The notes beneath the pieces are model-generated. The model did not search any database. It saw only the letters and a list, made by a program, of their open reading frames with translations, and had not been told where the DNA came from. A stretch of DNA of 64,000 bases, taken from the NCBI GenBank assembly GCA_964017195.1, contig OZ024887.1, forward strand, positions 3,462,881 through 3,526,880, written 5' to 3'. Both the position numbers and the translations under genes were made by a program. Positions within the stretch are counted from its first letter, which is position 1, and each line of letters begins with the position of its first letter. Source of the DNA: Siderastrea radians (taxonomy: Eukaryota; Cnidaria; Anthozoa; Scleractinia; Rhizangiidae). Below, in pieces: positions 11,329 to 22,437 of this stretch.

Positions 11329-12524
11329 ATGTTCACTTTTTTCCGTCAAACGAATGGCGAAAGACGAGAAGTTCAAATCAGGTCATCTGATCTTACAGTT
11401 CAGAGACTTGCCACAGTTTTTAAGTTGAGCACACAGGCGCTATATCTTGAAGAAGAGTTTAGCGGACGGGCGGAGTTTCCTAGTGAGAGAGGCACGTTCA
11501 ACACCACCGCCTGGGAGCAGAACGCGACGTTTCGAGTGGAAGGTGAAACTTCAAGTGCATCCTTCAATACTGAAGTGGCTTCAACTAGTAGCGCTAGCGC
11601 TTCAGGATCGTTAAACAGAACATTTCCAACAAGTAGCCAGTTCCGGTCGGTCATCCCTGTCGGCCGGTCGAATAGTCGCACTCCATCTCCCGGTGTCACG
11701 CAGCAGTACGCGACTCCAACAACAGCTAAGAAAAGTATAAGGAAATCAGTGGCCCTCTGCAAACCAAAGATTCTCCGCGGGAAAATTGTTCTGGACGAAG
11801 TAATCAGTACCCACTTTGTGTCATTTACTGAAGAGCAGGCCAGCACCGCGGAAATTGCCGAAATGGTATCATCACAAGTAGAAAATGAGGCAGCGGTGAC
11901 CCTAGTGGACAGCAAATTTTTGGAAGTACCAGAAACAGCGACAGGTTAGTATTATCCTTCATTCGTTTAATTCTCAACTCCAGAGCATCGTAAAAGTTTC
12001 CACGAAGACTGAAAAACCTTGACTAATTTACTATCGTCTAAATTTTATTTTCCCTTTATTTTGCAGTTGACTACTTCAGACCTCATAGCAGGAATATCTA
12101 CGCTGTGCTGACCTCAGAACTAGACGCAATCAAACAAAGGATTCACTCCCAAAAGCGCAAGCGGACGGACAGTAGTGAACACTTGCCGGAGGAGATCAGC
12201 GAAAGGCTGGATGCAGTGGAAGAGAAAGTTGCCCGAGTTTCGGAACTTTGTGCAGAAATTAACAACAAGATTGGGGAACAGCAAAGAAGGGAACTAGCGA
12301 CATTCAAAGAACAGGTGACTTCAAATCTCACCTGCACAATTTGCAGAGACATATGGAGCCCCCCGGTGCGTATGGCGCAGTGCTGCGACAGCATTTTGGG
12401 ATGCGATCCGTGTGTTCGCCAGTGGATGGCGGACAACACTACATGCCCACATTGCAATACGGATGATGCAACCACCTTGATAGTGCGGGGATTGGATGGA
12501 CTTATTGATTTGATAAAAGAATAG
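11329..12524 (+). CDS. RING-finger protein of the transposon (2 exons)
   Basis: Exons 11329-11944 and 12067-12524 join in phase 1 to give about 357 residues. Residues 1-70 (REVQIRSSDLTVQRLATVFK, then ALYLEEEF) look like a small beta-grasp or ubiquitin-like fold; that is inference from pattern only. A serine/threonine-rich linker follows, then a second conserved block, a coiled-coil-like stretch (AVEEKVARVSELCAEINNKI), and a C-terminal RING. The RING has CTIC, QCC, GCDPC and CPHC as likely zinc ligands. RING domains of this kind usually give E3 ubiquitin ligase activity; the substrate is unknown. A paralogue at 18591-21661 keeps the same order and the same phase-1 intron before the YAV motif. 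The gene ends about 150 bp before the terminal repeat. Confidence 0.82.
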
Positions 12525-12675
12525 AATGAACCGTGGAATTGAACTACCGTGACTACCGTCAGATAAACTTGAAGTATTCGTTGAAGTTGAACACACTCAT
12601 GGATAACACCCGAATGTATATGTGAAGTTTGTTTTTTTACAATTTTCATCTGGAAAATTGTCTTTATTCTGTTTG

Positions 12676-13517
12676 TTAGCGTACGCAAGTTTCGTTGTGA
12701 TCCAATGGTTTATACGTTTTGCGTGACAAGTAGCAAGTCACTTTCGTTCTTATGAAATGAATTGAACTGGTTTTGAAATCAACATAGCCTCACTTGTTGA
12801 CGTCTTCCATTGGCTTTTTTATTGTATTTGACCAGAATTTCCGTGTTAATTTGTAGATTAGTTGATATTTTTTTTGAAAAATAAATGTTAATCGTTACAG
12901 TTGCATATCTTTACAATTACTTGTCGTATACAATATTTCCATGAACCGGCGCGCAAAAATATTGATTGCTTGTTTAGTCATTCTATCTGAGTGAGTGGCA
13001 CGCGATGACCCAGCAGGCATATGCCCTTAATAGTTTTCTTGATCATTTTGTTGGACTTTTCTTTGACAAAATAACACTTTAGCCTGAGAACAGAGGGAAA
13101 TAGAGCGAAAAAAAAGCAAGAAAGCACTGCCTGGGGAGGGCAAATTGGGTAAGTTCCCCCCCGGAAACCTCTGCTGTTTTTAGTTTTTTGACTTATTGTT
13201 TTGCGATAAAAAATGGAATCAATACGAAATTTGACTTTCTGAAATAAAATAAAAAGTTCAAAAATCTTCATTTTTCTACTTTCAATCGGTACAAGAGAAA
13301 TGAAAAAAGGAAAATTGAAAATTGAAATTTTCTGAAAAAAGTGAATTTTCAATATTACATTTTCCGTAACAAAAAGAGAGCTGAAAAATCGAAAATCAGA
13401 AAAAAATGGATGATTTTCAATTTTCAATTTGTATTTGAAAATCGAAAAACACAAAAATTCTGATTTTGTATTTTCAATTTGAAATCAAAAATCGATTGGC
13501 ACGAAGGTACACGGATT
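12676..13517 (+). repeat. Terminal inverted repeat, RING side
   Basis: About 842 bp from TTAGCGTACGCAAG to the terminus ACGGATT. It matches the integrase-side repeats at 3457-4393 and 4899-5823 and the derivative element at 22438-23340. It lacks the 86-bp MITE found on the integrase side, so the two ends of the element are distinguishable. Confidence 0.85.
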
Positions 13518-13960
13518 GGTGTATCGATAGTTCATTTCGTTTTTCATTGTTGAGGGCTTAATCGAAACATACAAATTACGTCCATTTCTTACTCATTTTT
13601 TTAATTTTTGACTAAAATTAGAAAAATGGAAAAATACAAATTATGTCCACTGTTTATTCATTTTTTTAATTTTTGACTAAAATCAGAAAAATGGAAAAAT
13701 ACAGATTATGCCATTGTTCATTCATTTTTTTAAATTTTCGACTTAAATTAGAAAAATGGAAAAATACAATTATGTCTATTATTTATTCTTTATTTTTGAC
13801 TTAAATAAAAAAAAAAGAAAAAATAGACGTTGTTTTTATTTTCAATTTTCTATTTTTTGAGTAGATCAGAAAATGGAAAAACGGAGGCTGCTTCTTTTGT
13901 TTATTTTTTAATTTTCTAAGCTTAAGTGAAGACAATAGACAATATAAATTTCCAAATCGT
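13518..13960. repeat. AT-rich tandem hairpin array next to a transposon end
   Basis: Four to five units of about 65 bp start near 13571, 13637, 13702 and 13767. Each combines an ATTATGTCC-like word with a hairpin (TTTTTGACTAAAATTAG, AAAAATGGAAAAATAC). The units resemble those at 4540-4780 and 21945-22437. No gene is seen. Confidence 0.7.
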
Positions 13961-14076
13961 TTTAGTTGACTACGCAAATAATAGCAACCAAACTACACCA
14001 TGCCATGATCACATGTCTGGGTGTTTGTGTAGGAGCTCACAAGCCGAACGGTGTCCTTTCTGATGTTTTGTACTGC

Positions 14077-17000
14077 ATGATGCGTTTAGAATCACTTGTT
14101 ACCGTGGGTTTTGTCAAAGACTTGGTGGATAAGAGATACTCTCACAGGCAAGTAAGTGAACACCTAAGAACACTGTTTCCAGAACAAAGTGGAATTTCAC
14201 CTCGCAGTGTAGAGAGGTATTGTTCCCGCCATAACATACACTACAGAAACAAGAACCTCCCAGATGACATTGTGGACAATATTTTGTCAACTGCTGTGAA
14301 AGAGGTGTGTAGTTCGAACAACTGCGTATATTTTGTTTTCAAGTGAATAATCTGAATCACTCAGCCGTGGAGTGCGTTATTATGCATATCTCTATCGGAT
14401 TCCGGTAACGCAATCGTGGTCGGTGCTGTTTTCGTACTTTCGTTTCTGTTTGGAAATATTATCATTCCTTATACTTACTTCAAAACTAGCGTATGCAAAA
14501 GGCAGGAGTATTGACAATCTTTTGGCATCTTGCCCAAAAAGAGAAACGCCCGAAAACAGCACCGACTACAATTGCGTTACACGGTCTAGAAATGCACCCC
14601 AGGGATGTGCACCTGATAAACTCCCCAACGGCTGAGTGATTTTCGTGATAGAAGTTGATCATGTTTTAAGCGGAACGCTTCTGCCATTTTCACTCTAAAG
14701 GGAAATTTTCTTATTACTTCAGGTTGGTCCTACATTTGGTCGAAAATTTATGGCAGGTCATTTACGTCACACGAGAGGCATACGCATTGGGGTAAATCGT
14801 GTAGCAGCATCTCTTAAGCGGGTTTCTGGTAACTACCACCGCCAGAGACAAGTGAGCACCGCACGACTGCTCAATCCAATCCCTTACTTCGCTCAGTATT
14901 TCGGACATAAGATCCACCTGGATCAAAATGAAAAACTGGCAAGATATGGCGTGACGGAAGTAGTTGCCGTTGATGGATACAGTGCATATATCACCGCTTT
15001 CTCGGTTATGCCGATAAAGAACAACGTTACAATCTATGAGGAAGTTTACAGGTAAGTAACCTGTTATCGTGTGACATGAGAGAGTTCTCATAAAAACGTT
15101 TCGATTGGCCGCGGCAAAATTTAGGTGATTTTGCAACCTGCCAGGTGTGAAACTGTCAGCTATGTTGCAAAACCTTGCTTGCTCCAGCTTTTAATTTGCA
15201 CATGCTGTTCATTACTTGTTAGGAGGACTGTTGAAAAACACGGTGTATGGGATCAGGTTCGTGTTGATCATGGGACAGAGTTTTTCCTGACTTTATACAT
15301 CCAGGACGTGTTAAAAGACTATAGTACAAATCACACGCGGCCACCCTATCTACAGACACAATCCAAGCAGGTATGCAGTATTAATTGCACTTTTTACTAG
15401 TAATACTGACAGCTTATGGATTTTTTCATCATCAGCAACTCTTCACCTTCAAAACTCTTCACCAAATGTAGATTTTTAAATATCCTGTTATAAACAGTAT
15501 TATATACATATATGAATTATCGCTAAATTTCATATAGTGGCCTATAGGTTCCAGGGAAGTTCCCTTTCCGCTGACATTTTGGAGATAAAAGAGAACTCAA
15601 CACCGATAGCCCTAAGTCTTTCGGCACCCTTAGATTTCGAAAGGTTGTTGTCTTCAAGTCCCGGCGGAGCTAAGCCACCTTTAAAACCTTGGAACAAAAT
15701 AATAAGTGTTTTTTTCCGTTAGATAGTCTTTAATGACCAGACGGAACAGCCAACATGTCGCTACAAGTGTATCATGTAATGTTCATTGCAGAACCACACA
15801 GTAGAGAGATTTTGGGTGGAGGCTAACTCGAGGGTAAATTATCCTGTTAAAACTGCTCTGGTCCAGTTGGAAAATGATGGACAGATCGATATGGGAATTG
15901 AAACGACGAAAGGCTGTGTGTCAACATTTACTGGAAAAGTTATTCAAATTGGTCTTCAGTATACTGTTGGAGCATGGAATTGCCGCCCAATTCCCGGTAA
16001 GAGACAATGGCACCAGTCACATTAGTTTACTGACACCTCAAATTGTGTTCACTCATTTCTGTCACGCCTATAGGTCACATGTCGGATATGACCCGAAAAA
16101 TGAAAAAATTCGCCAAAAATTTGCGTTACTTCCGTTTTCCTCTAAATTGGGAGTACAGGAAGTTGATAGATTTAGCCAATCACCCAGCGATTTTGGTCTA
16201 AGACTCTTAAATGTGTCCTACATGACGAATTTTTTAGAGTCACGCTCTGCGTGTTGAAAATGGCGTCCGCTCCGAAGAGATTTTGAGCAGAATTTATCGA
16301 TCCAGGAGACATTCCCGACACGATTTAGAATTCCTATGAGGAGCCCGAAGGTTTTTCAAGTGATAAAGAGAGTATTTTGGGCCGGCAGCTCGAAAATCAG
16401 AGCGAAGAATGAAAGTAAGCGATCAATAACCTTTCCAACACGAGGTTTCGCAATAGTGACGCAGTTGAAATTATGTTCTTGAAATGCGAAGATATGCTCT
16501 TCGGGTCGTCCTCCTGCTTCAGAATTCTTGCCTATTTCATGAAATATGTCTATAAATTCATATTTGAGAGTGAACAGCGCGATAATTTTGAAGGGAACCT
16601 TTTTTTGAGCGATTTTGGTCGAGCGAAGAGGGACGCGTAATTCAATCCCACGCTAAGAGGATTATATGGTTGCTATGGAGAAATGCTAATAGGTCAAATC
16701 CTAGAATGGGTGAGATAAAAAATCATAACTAATTTCAGTTTTGTTCTTTTTCAGCCAAATTTTCAGGACGTTTTGCTGATATGATATAGAACATTTTTCT
16801 TTTTAATATCTAAATACAATTATATCATCATTTTGGAAGAATTTACTTTTTTCCTCAAATATATGAATAATTTATCCTGTTTTATGTTAAGTAAGATTTT
16901 TTTTCAGAAATAGTTTGTGTTTTTATGATGAGATATATTTTTTTCTGAGAAGCCCATTTTATCCCCTTTCAAATGAGATATTGTAGACCACATTGCTGTT

Positions 17001-18254
17001 AATACCTGTCGAGATATGGATTACCTAAATTTTTGATAGATCGCCTACAAAATGTCCAGAATGCTGCGGCTCGCGTTGTTACTCGTACAAGGAAGTATGA
17101 TCACATCAAACCTGTCTTAAAGCAGCTACACTGGCTCCCAGTTAGCCAGAGAAAAAATACAAGATCTTACTTTTGACCTACAAAGCGCTCAACGGCCAGG
17201 CCCCTAGTTACATTACTGAACTGCTAGAGCCTTACGTACCAACCAGGAATCTGCGATCCTCCTCCAAAAACTTACTGAAAGTACCATCTGTCAAGTTAGT
17301 AAGTTATGGTCATAGGTGCTTCTCTTTTGTAGCACCTAGCCTTTGGAACTCTCTTCCGAATAATATAAGAGAGAGCGGCTCGCTATCAGATTTTAAGACT
17401 TGTATAAAGACATACCTTTTTAACAAATTTTATAATTAGACTATTGGTTAGTCAGTTAATTAGTTATTCAGATAGTTTAGCTAGTCAGTTAGTTACTTAT
17501 TAATTAGTTAAGTTAGTTAACTAGTTAGTTTCATTTAAAGGTTCTATTGATTCTTAGTTTTTTCCATTTTTACAGCTTAGTTATTTTATTAGTTAGTTTA
17601 TTTTTCTTATTATTGGTGACATTTTTAAAATTATTGTAAAGCGCTATTGAATAGCACTAGAAATAGCGCTCTATAAATTCATTATTATTATTATTATTAT
17701 TATCTCAGATCTCAGGTTACTTCTCTTCCGTTGAAGCAGTTTTGAATGAATTTCTGAATGCATGTCAATCAACTTGTTTTTCGCAGGCGTAACCATAGTA
17801 ACCGACCTTATAATGTAGCCGCCGTCTCTATGGTTCAGAAGAAATCTTGGCAGACTTTAGTTACAACTTTCGGAGATCATTACTTGTCATCCAGTAATGT
17901 TGTAAAATATGTTTTCTTTTTGTTTATTTTTACACAGGAAAAGGTGCCCCAGAGGACAGAGCCAAAGTTAACGTAAATACGGGGGCTATTTCTTCCGACT
18001 GTATCCCCTCCTCCAATGGCGCGGTTGAAATGTACCATTCTTCAGGCGGGCACTTGCAACTCGAAAACTCATTTGCAGCTGATCCCCTAGCACAGCTACA
18101 GCATAAGGCTCTGAAACGAGACCGCGAATTCGCGAAGTACTTTCCAAGTTTACACGAGATATTTCATAAAGTATCCAATGGAGACTACGAACCATTTAAG
18201 AATGCCCTGTTGTATTACATAAGATTGACTAATTCTCTGTTAGAACAAAATTAG
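14077..18254 (+). CDS. Second-family DDE integrase-like transposase (5 exons)
   Basis: Exons are 14077-14304, 14723-15051, 15223-15370, 15792-15996 and 17938-18254, giving 408 residues with intron phases 0, 2, 0 and 1. Exons 1, 3, 4 and 5 have exactly the same lengths as in the first-family gene (228, 148, 205, 317), although the proteins are strongly diverged. The triad is HLDQNEKL, VDHGTEF and TVERFWVE. The N-terminal helix-turn-helix-like part reads VSEHLRTLF ... SVERYCSRHN. The tail includes FAKYFPSLHEIF. I chose the ATG at 14077 because it gives the 76-residue first exon of the paralogue. Intron 1 holds a MITE and intron 4 a LINE fragment. All exons are open. It converges on the RING gene at 18591-21661. 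Confidence 0.85.
14355..14641. mobile_element. 287-bp MITE in integrase intron 1
   Basis: The ends are inverted copies (AATCACTCAGCCGT at 14355-14368, ACGGCTGAGTGATT at 14628-14641). A second inner pair contains GGTCGGTGCTGTTTTCG and its complement. The insertion does not touch splice sites. The target duplication is unclear. Confidence 0.7.
15997..17030. other. Intron 4 of second integrase, left part
   Basis: This intronic sequence of about 1 kb lies between the exon 4 donor and the LINE fragment. It has low-complexity AT stretches (16740-16960) and no coding frame or repeat that I recognise. Confidence 0.5.
17030..17705 (+). mobile_element. 5'-truncated LINE (CR1/Jockey-like) 3' end with TTA tail
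   Basis: Translation gives the C-terminal tail typical of CR1/Jockey-type reverse transcriptase ORFs. The words are LQNVQNAAARVVTRT, LKQLHWLPVSQR, YKALNGQAPSYI and APSLWNSLPNNIRES, with a frameshift near 17160. It ends in (ATT)n at 17683-17703, the usual microsatellite tail of such elements. It lies inside intron 4 of the integrase gene in the same orientation. Confidence 0.85.
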
Positions 18255-18590
18255 GAAGTAGAACTGAAGGGCAAATACACTTCTAATTTTACGTCAGTAA
18301 AAGGAACTTTAATAGTTTCACCATCGTATTACAGTTAGATCCATGAATTTAAAGAACGCTATGCGTATTACACTATTGTCACCAACACCCGAAGACTTCA
18401 ACGAAAATACTCCTAACAGTCTTCATTTAAAACCGTGCTGTAAGTTTCAAAGTAAGAGTATCCTTCGACAGTACAAAAGCAAATTTCAACCAAAAAAATG
18501 CTACGTTCATAAAGTTCTCTAAGATGTCCCGATTGTAGCTGCAAGCCTTACTGATAGACCTTCAGAGCATCGAGGGTTACAACGTTTACA
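18255..18590. other. Convergent intergenic gap
   Basis: 336 bp between the stop codons of the second integrase and second RING genes. It should contain both 3' UTRs. No repeat or other feature is seen. Confidence 0.5.
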
Positions 18591-21500
18591 TCAGTTGTCT
18601 TCCAGCTTGGAGATTACAGCATCGAAGTCGTCGAATCCTTTAAGCAGAAATTGCTTCTCACGACCCTCCTCATTCTTGCATATTGGGCATCGCGAATTCC
18701 CTCCAAACCATGTTTCAAGGCATGAACCGCAGCCCAAAAGCCTTTGGCAGCACTTCGACACTGTCAATCGCCTCGCGACCTTGAAGCAAATACAACATTT
18801 GAACGCCTCTTTCAAGCTTTTAACCAAGATTTCATTCACCTCGGAGACGTGTTAATTTGTCTATCGTCTCAGCCATATCCTCTAAGATGCCCTCATCCAT
18901 CCCTTCCGATTTACGTTTCTTCTTGGCTGCAGACTTTCCTCTTTTCTCTTGGCGTTTCTTTTTTTCATAATCACCCAATGTCACGGCATACACTTTTCTC
19001 GCTGGAACATTCCAGAAGTCTTCTCCTACGATAAAGAATCAATGGAACATGACTTTTTAAGGTTTAAATATTTTGCGTTTTGCATCAATAGTGAAGTAGT
19101 AAGGTGTTGACATTTGTAAATAAATAAAAATATATAACCTGTTTATTTTTGCTCGAGTTGCAAGTGAAGAGTTAAAATCTAACTGTTTGGTACTTGGGTT
19201 ATGAAAAGTTTGAATGTTGACTGTTCAGGGTAAAACAATATCTGTTTTTTATTATGAAATATATATATTTTATTACTTTGAAACAACTGATTCAATGGAT
19301 AAATAAAGATGACTTGTGAATAAACTGAGTTGAAATGTCTCACACGTTACACAGTGCAACAAACGCTTACTTGAAATTGGAATTTTGGAGCACTGTTTTA
19401 CCCCAAAGGCGTTAAAATAGATTCAATAAAATTTGTAAGCTAATTAAAAGAGGCAATAAGAGAGGGCTCAAAAGACGACTTAAAAAGTACTCAAATCTAC
19501 ATAAACGATATTTTTGATTTGGTATAAATAATGGGCATTACTTTGCTTCTTTGTTAGTAGCTAGTAGCAATTGGCAATTGTAACTTACCCCTTGTTGATT
19601 CACCATCCATTATTTCATAGCCATGGACATCAACAATTACAAGATCTTCATCAAGGTTGAGATAGTCCTTAACCAGTCTGCTTACATCATGGACATTGCA
19701 ATCCTCCTTTTTAAGTTTCAGATGGGCAGTATGTGACTTGACTAATTCGGTGTCGCTGTCAAAATGTGCCAGGAAGACAACTCTTTTAAAAGCACTCTTC
19801 TCTTTTGGCTTACCAAAAGTAGAGTTGAGCTGTGCATAGCTCTTCTGTGGTTTCACGGTTTGGTTTGTTGAGGTTCCCGGTCGACACACTCCTAATTGCT
19901 GTGGAGATGGCAAAGTGACACTATCGTCTCCAGCATTTGGCAAGCTCTCTCCCATTACTTGCATTGTGACACGGTCATGCCAAAAGGTTGAGTCAAAGCC
20001 ACCGGTTACCTCACTTGGAAACCTTGCCACCCGTGTAAAGTCGTCCTCCAGATATAATGTCTCAGGAGCCACCTATAATATTATTAGAGGCAGACAAATA
20101 ATGTTGGACTTACACTATATCCTACAGGGACTTCTTTCCTTTGAAAGGCTCAGGATGCCTTTCCAGTTACATTTACTCTCCTCCCTCACATGTCTAACTT
20201 CTGAAGCCTTGCACCCCACTTCCTATGCTAAGCCACCCCAAAAAAACATGTACACCACAACCCACCCACCCCACACCCCATCCAGACCCCCTCCCCCCCC
20301 CACCCCCGCTGACTCCTAGTTGGTTAGTTATTTAAAAAATCCCTGGACATAACAAAAATAATGCTTAATGAGCATTATGGAACCTGGAGGAAAAATAACA
20401 TTTTGCACAATCTCCGGATGGAAAAATGACAACAGTGAAAGATACACCGCATCAGATAAATAGGATAAAATTGATCCCACGCGCGACTGTTTACATAGTT
20501 GCGGAAGAATTTTTACACGGTCGTTGGTTGGCATTTACATCGGTGCAAATTATACATCTACCCGTAACGACGAAAAACTTGATTGAATGATGGAAAAAGG
20601 TGAAATAACACGATAACAATAACAGATAAAGGATAAAATAGCGCCAGCTTAGCCAGCAGTTGCGGAATAAATAATACCGACAAACGAGTGAAACTTGAAA
20701 CCTGTTTGATTTGCAATGCATGACAGATGGAAACAGAAAATTCTTCCTGATTCGCACTTCAAAGGGAAAAAAATCCAACGCATTAATTTTCAGTAAGATT
20801 TTCAAAAATTTCAACATTACATCAATTTAAATATTTTTTTTTTCAGTGAAGTTTCATTTCCGGGAGAAGTCAATATTGGTATCGAAACTACATGTCACGA
20901 AATCTTAACCGGTTCGTTTTTGGATAACTCGCTAGTAAATCGTTGCCCTTAAGTACATGAATTTAAATTATGAAACACTTCACACAATATCTAAGCTCAA
21001 TAATTATATATTAAATAGAGCGCTAAGGTAAGATGACTTTAACATTTTCAGGAAACTACATCTGTAGAAATGCAATCAAAAAATAAATCAAATCAAATTT
21101 GCAGTTCCACAAAGTTACAATTTACAGATCGGCGGAGGTAATAACATTAGAACGTCAAATAAGGGCTCCAGGAATTGACTTGTTAGCATGTTCAGATTGC
21201 AGAAGTATAGCTATGTGGCAGGAGTGTAACTGTTAAACATATTTTCTCACGGAACTATTTTTAATAATAGTTTTTACGATTTGCGAGTCATCCATGTGCT
21301 CGCGGTTAAATTTCACAATTTTCATTGACTTAGTTATTTACTTCTACCGAGATGATTCGGAATTGCAATTATAACAGATAATTGCCTTCAAACATCGTGC
21401 CTTGTCTGTCCAGGTCGGTAATATATTAGTTTTTGTTTTCGTTGTAGAGGTCTGCCATTGCGTTGTATACATGCGAACACACATGAGATCACATGCGAAC

Positions 21501-21661
21501 TTGATCGTTCGCTCTTCGTATACAAAAAATTATATTAGCTGACTCACCTTAAAGACTGAAGAGGTCTTTGAGGTTTGCAGGTCGTCTTCGCCGACAACAA
21601 TTCTTTTCGCTCCCCTCCAAAGCACAAACTGTTTAAGGCCGAACCCACCGTCCATCTCCAT
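18591..21661 (-). CDS. Second-family RING-finger protein (3 exons, apparent frameshift)
   Basis: Exons are 21661-21548, 20072-19589 and 19025-18591, with phases 0 and 1. The predicted protein starts MEMDGGFGLKQF. Its conserved N-terminal block (AKRIVVGEDDL, ETLYLEDDF) matches the first-family protein, as do the middle block (DVSRLVKDYLNLDEDLVIVD) and the YAV motif. A lysine-rich stretch (EKKKRQEKRGK) precedes the C-terminal RING (CCIC, KCC, GCGSC, CPIC). Within exon 3, near 18845, the frame carrying DKLTRLRGE runs into a stop. The RING continues in another frame, so one base is out of register there. This could be a real inactivating indel or a sequence error. Exon 1 is separate here but fused to exon 2 in the first-family gene. 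Intron 1 (20073-21547) is about 1.5 kb. Confidence 0.75.
20073..21547 (-). other. Intron 1 of second RING gene
   Basis: About 1.5 kb. It contains a C-rich low-complexity patch (about 20250-20310) near the acceptor side and otherwise AT-rich unique-looking sequence. No open frame of interest. Confidence 0.5.
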
Positions 21662-21899
21662 CTTTGACACAGTAAACGCGAAGCCTTCAATTTGGCGGGA
21701 AATGGACCCACGTTTGGTCCACGTGACCTGAATCGTGCTGTTTTTACTTTTTTTCTGGCATATTTTAAGCAGGAAAGTTATTCATCTCCTGCGTGTTATT
21801 TTATGCTTGAGATATTGCAAAGGACAAAGTTCTTTACTGCCGAGGTCTTTTAGTTAGTCTTTTTTCTCGCTAAGGTAAAATAATGTAAAACTAGATATT

Positions 21900-22437
21900 G
21901 AAATCAAGCTGAAGATTTCGAAATTTAATCATATTTTTCCTTCTAGCTGAAAATGGAAAAATAAAAATAAAACCAAGCAATTATTTTCATTTTTCTCATT
22001 AGAATCAAATTGGGAAAATAAAATATCGAACTTAAAATAATTTGACTTTGTATTTTTTTGTTTTGCATTGCAAAATAAAACAATAAAAGAATACCAAATA
22101 ACATCAAGTATTCTCCACTTTTTTCACTTGTGCCCAAAAACAAAAAAATTAAACAAACAATGGACACAACTTCCATTTTTCCATTTTTCTAACGTAAGAC
22201 CGAAATGGGGAAAATGGAGTATATTTCAATTTGCTTTTTTTCATTTTTGTATTAAAAATGGAAAATAGAAAAAATTGATAACTACACCATGAATATTACA
22301 TTTTTTCATTTTTTCACTTGACTTAGAGTAATAGACAAAGACAAAAATTGACAAAATTCGCTTTTTAAACGTAAGCAATATTTTTTATATTTTAAAGTCA
22401 ACTTGAAATTAGAAAAATGAAAAAATGCTTCATTTTC
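21900..22437. repeat. AT-rich hairpin array left of the derivative element
   Basis: Degenerate units such as CCATTTTTCTAACG facing AAATGGGGAAAATGG, and TGAAATTAGAAAAATG, resemble the arrays at 4540-4780 and 13518-13960. The array ends exactly where the next terminus AATCCGTGTACC begins. Confidence 0.65.

Larger units (their letters stand above)
4899..13517. mobile_element. Two-gene DNA transposon: integrase plus RING protein, about 8.6 kb
   Basis: Long inverted repeats (4899-5823 and 12676-13517) enclose a minus-strand integrase (9403 to 5970) and a plus-strand RING gene (11329 to 12524). Both are transcribed outward from a shared 1.9-kb centre, and each ends about 150 bp from its terminal repeat. 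The right end is complete (GGTACACGGATT at 13517). The left end lacks the last 20 bp or so, which stay present in the mirror copy at 4393. Both genes read through without stops, so this copy may be coding-competent. No clear target-site duplication is visible because both flanks are similar AT-rich arrays. Confidence 0.75.

Noticed and set aside
11400..12688. Minus-strand frames of up to 181 residues opposite the RING gene
   Set aside because: They are shadows of the plus-strand RING exons, which have zinc ligands, splice signals and a paralogue.
13966..14076. Longer N-terminus for the second integrase
   Set aside because: The open frame begins without ATG, extends into the hairpin array, and is not matched in the first-family protein. 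Start 14077 gives the conserved 76-residue exon.
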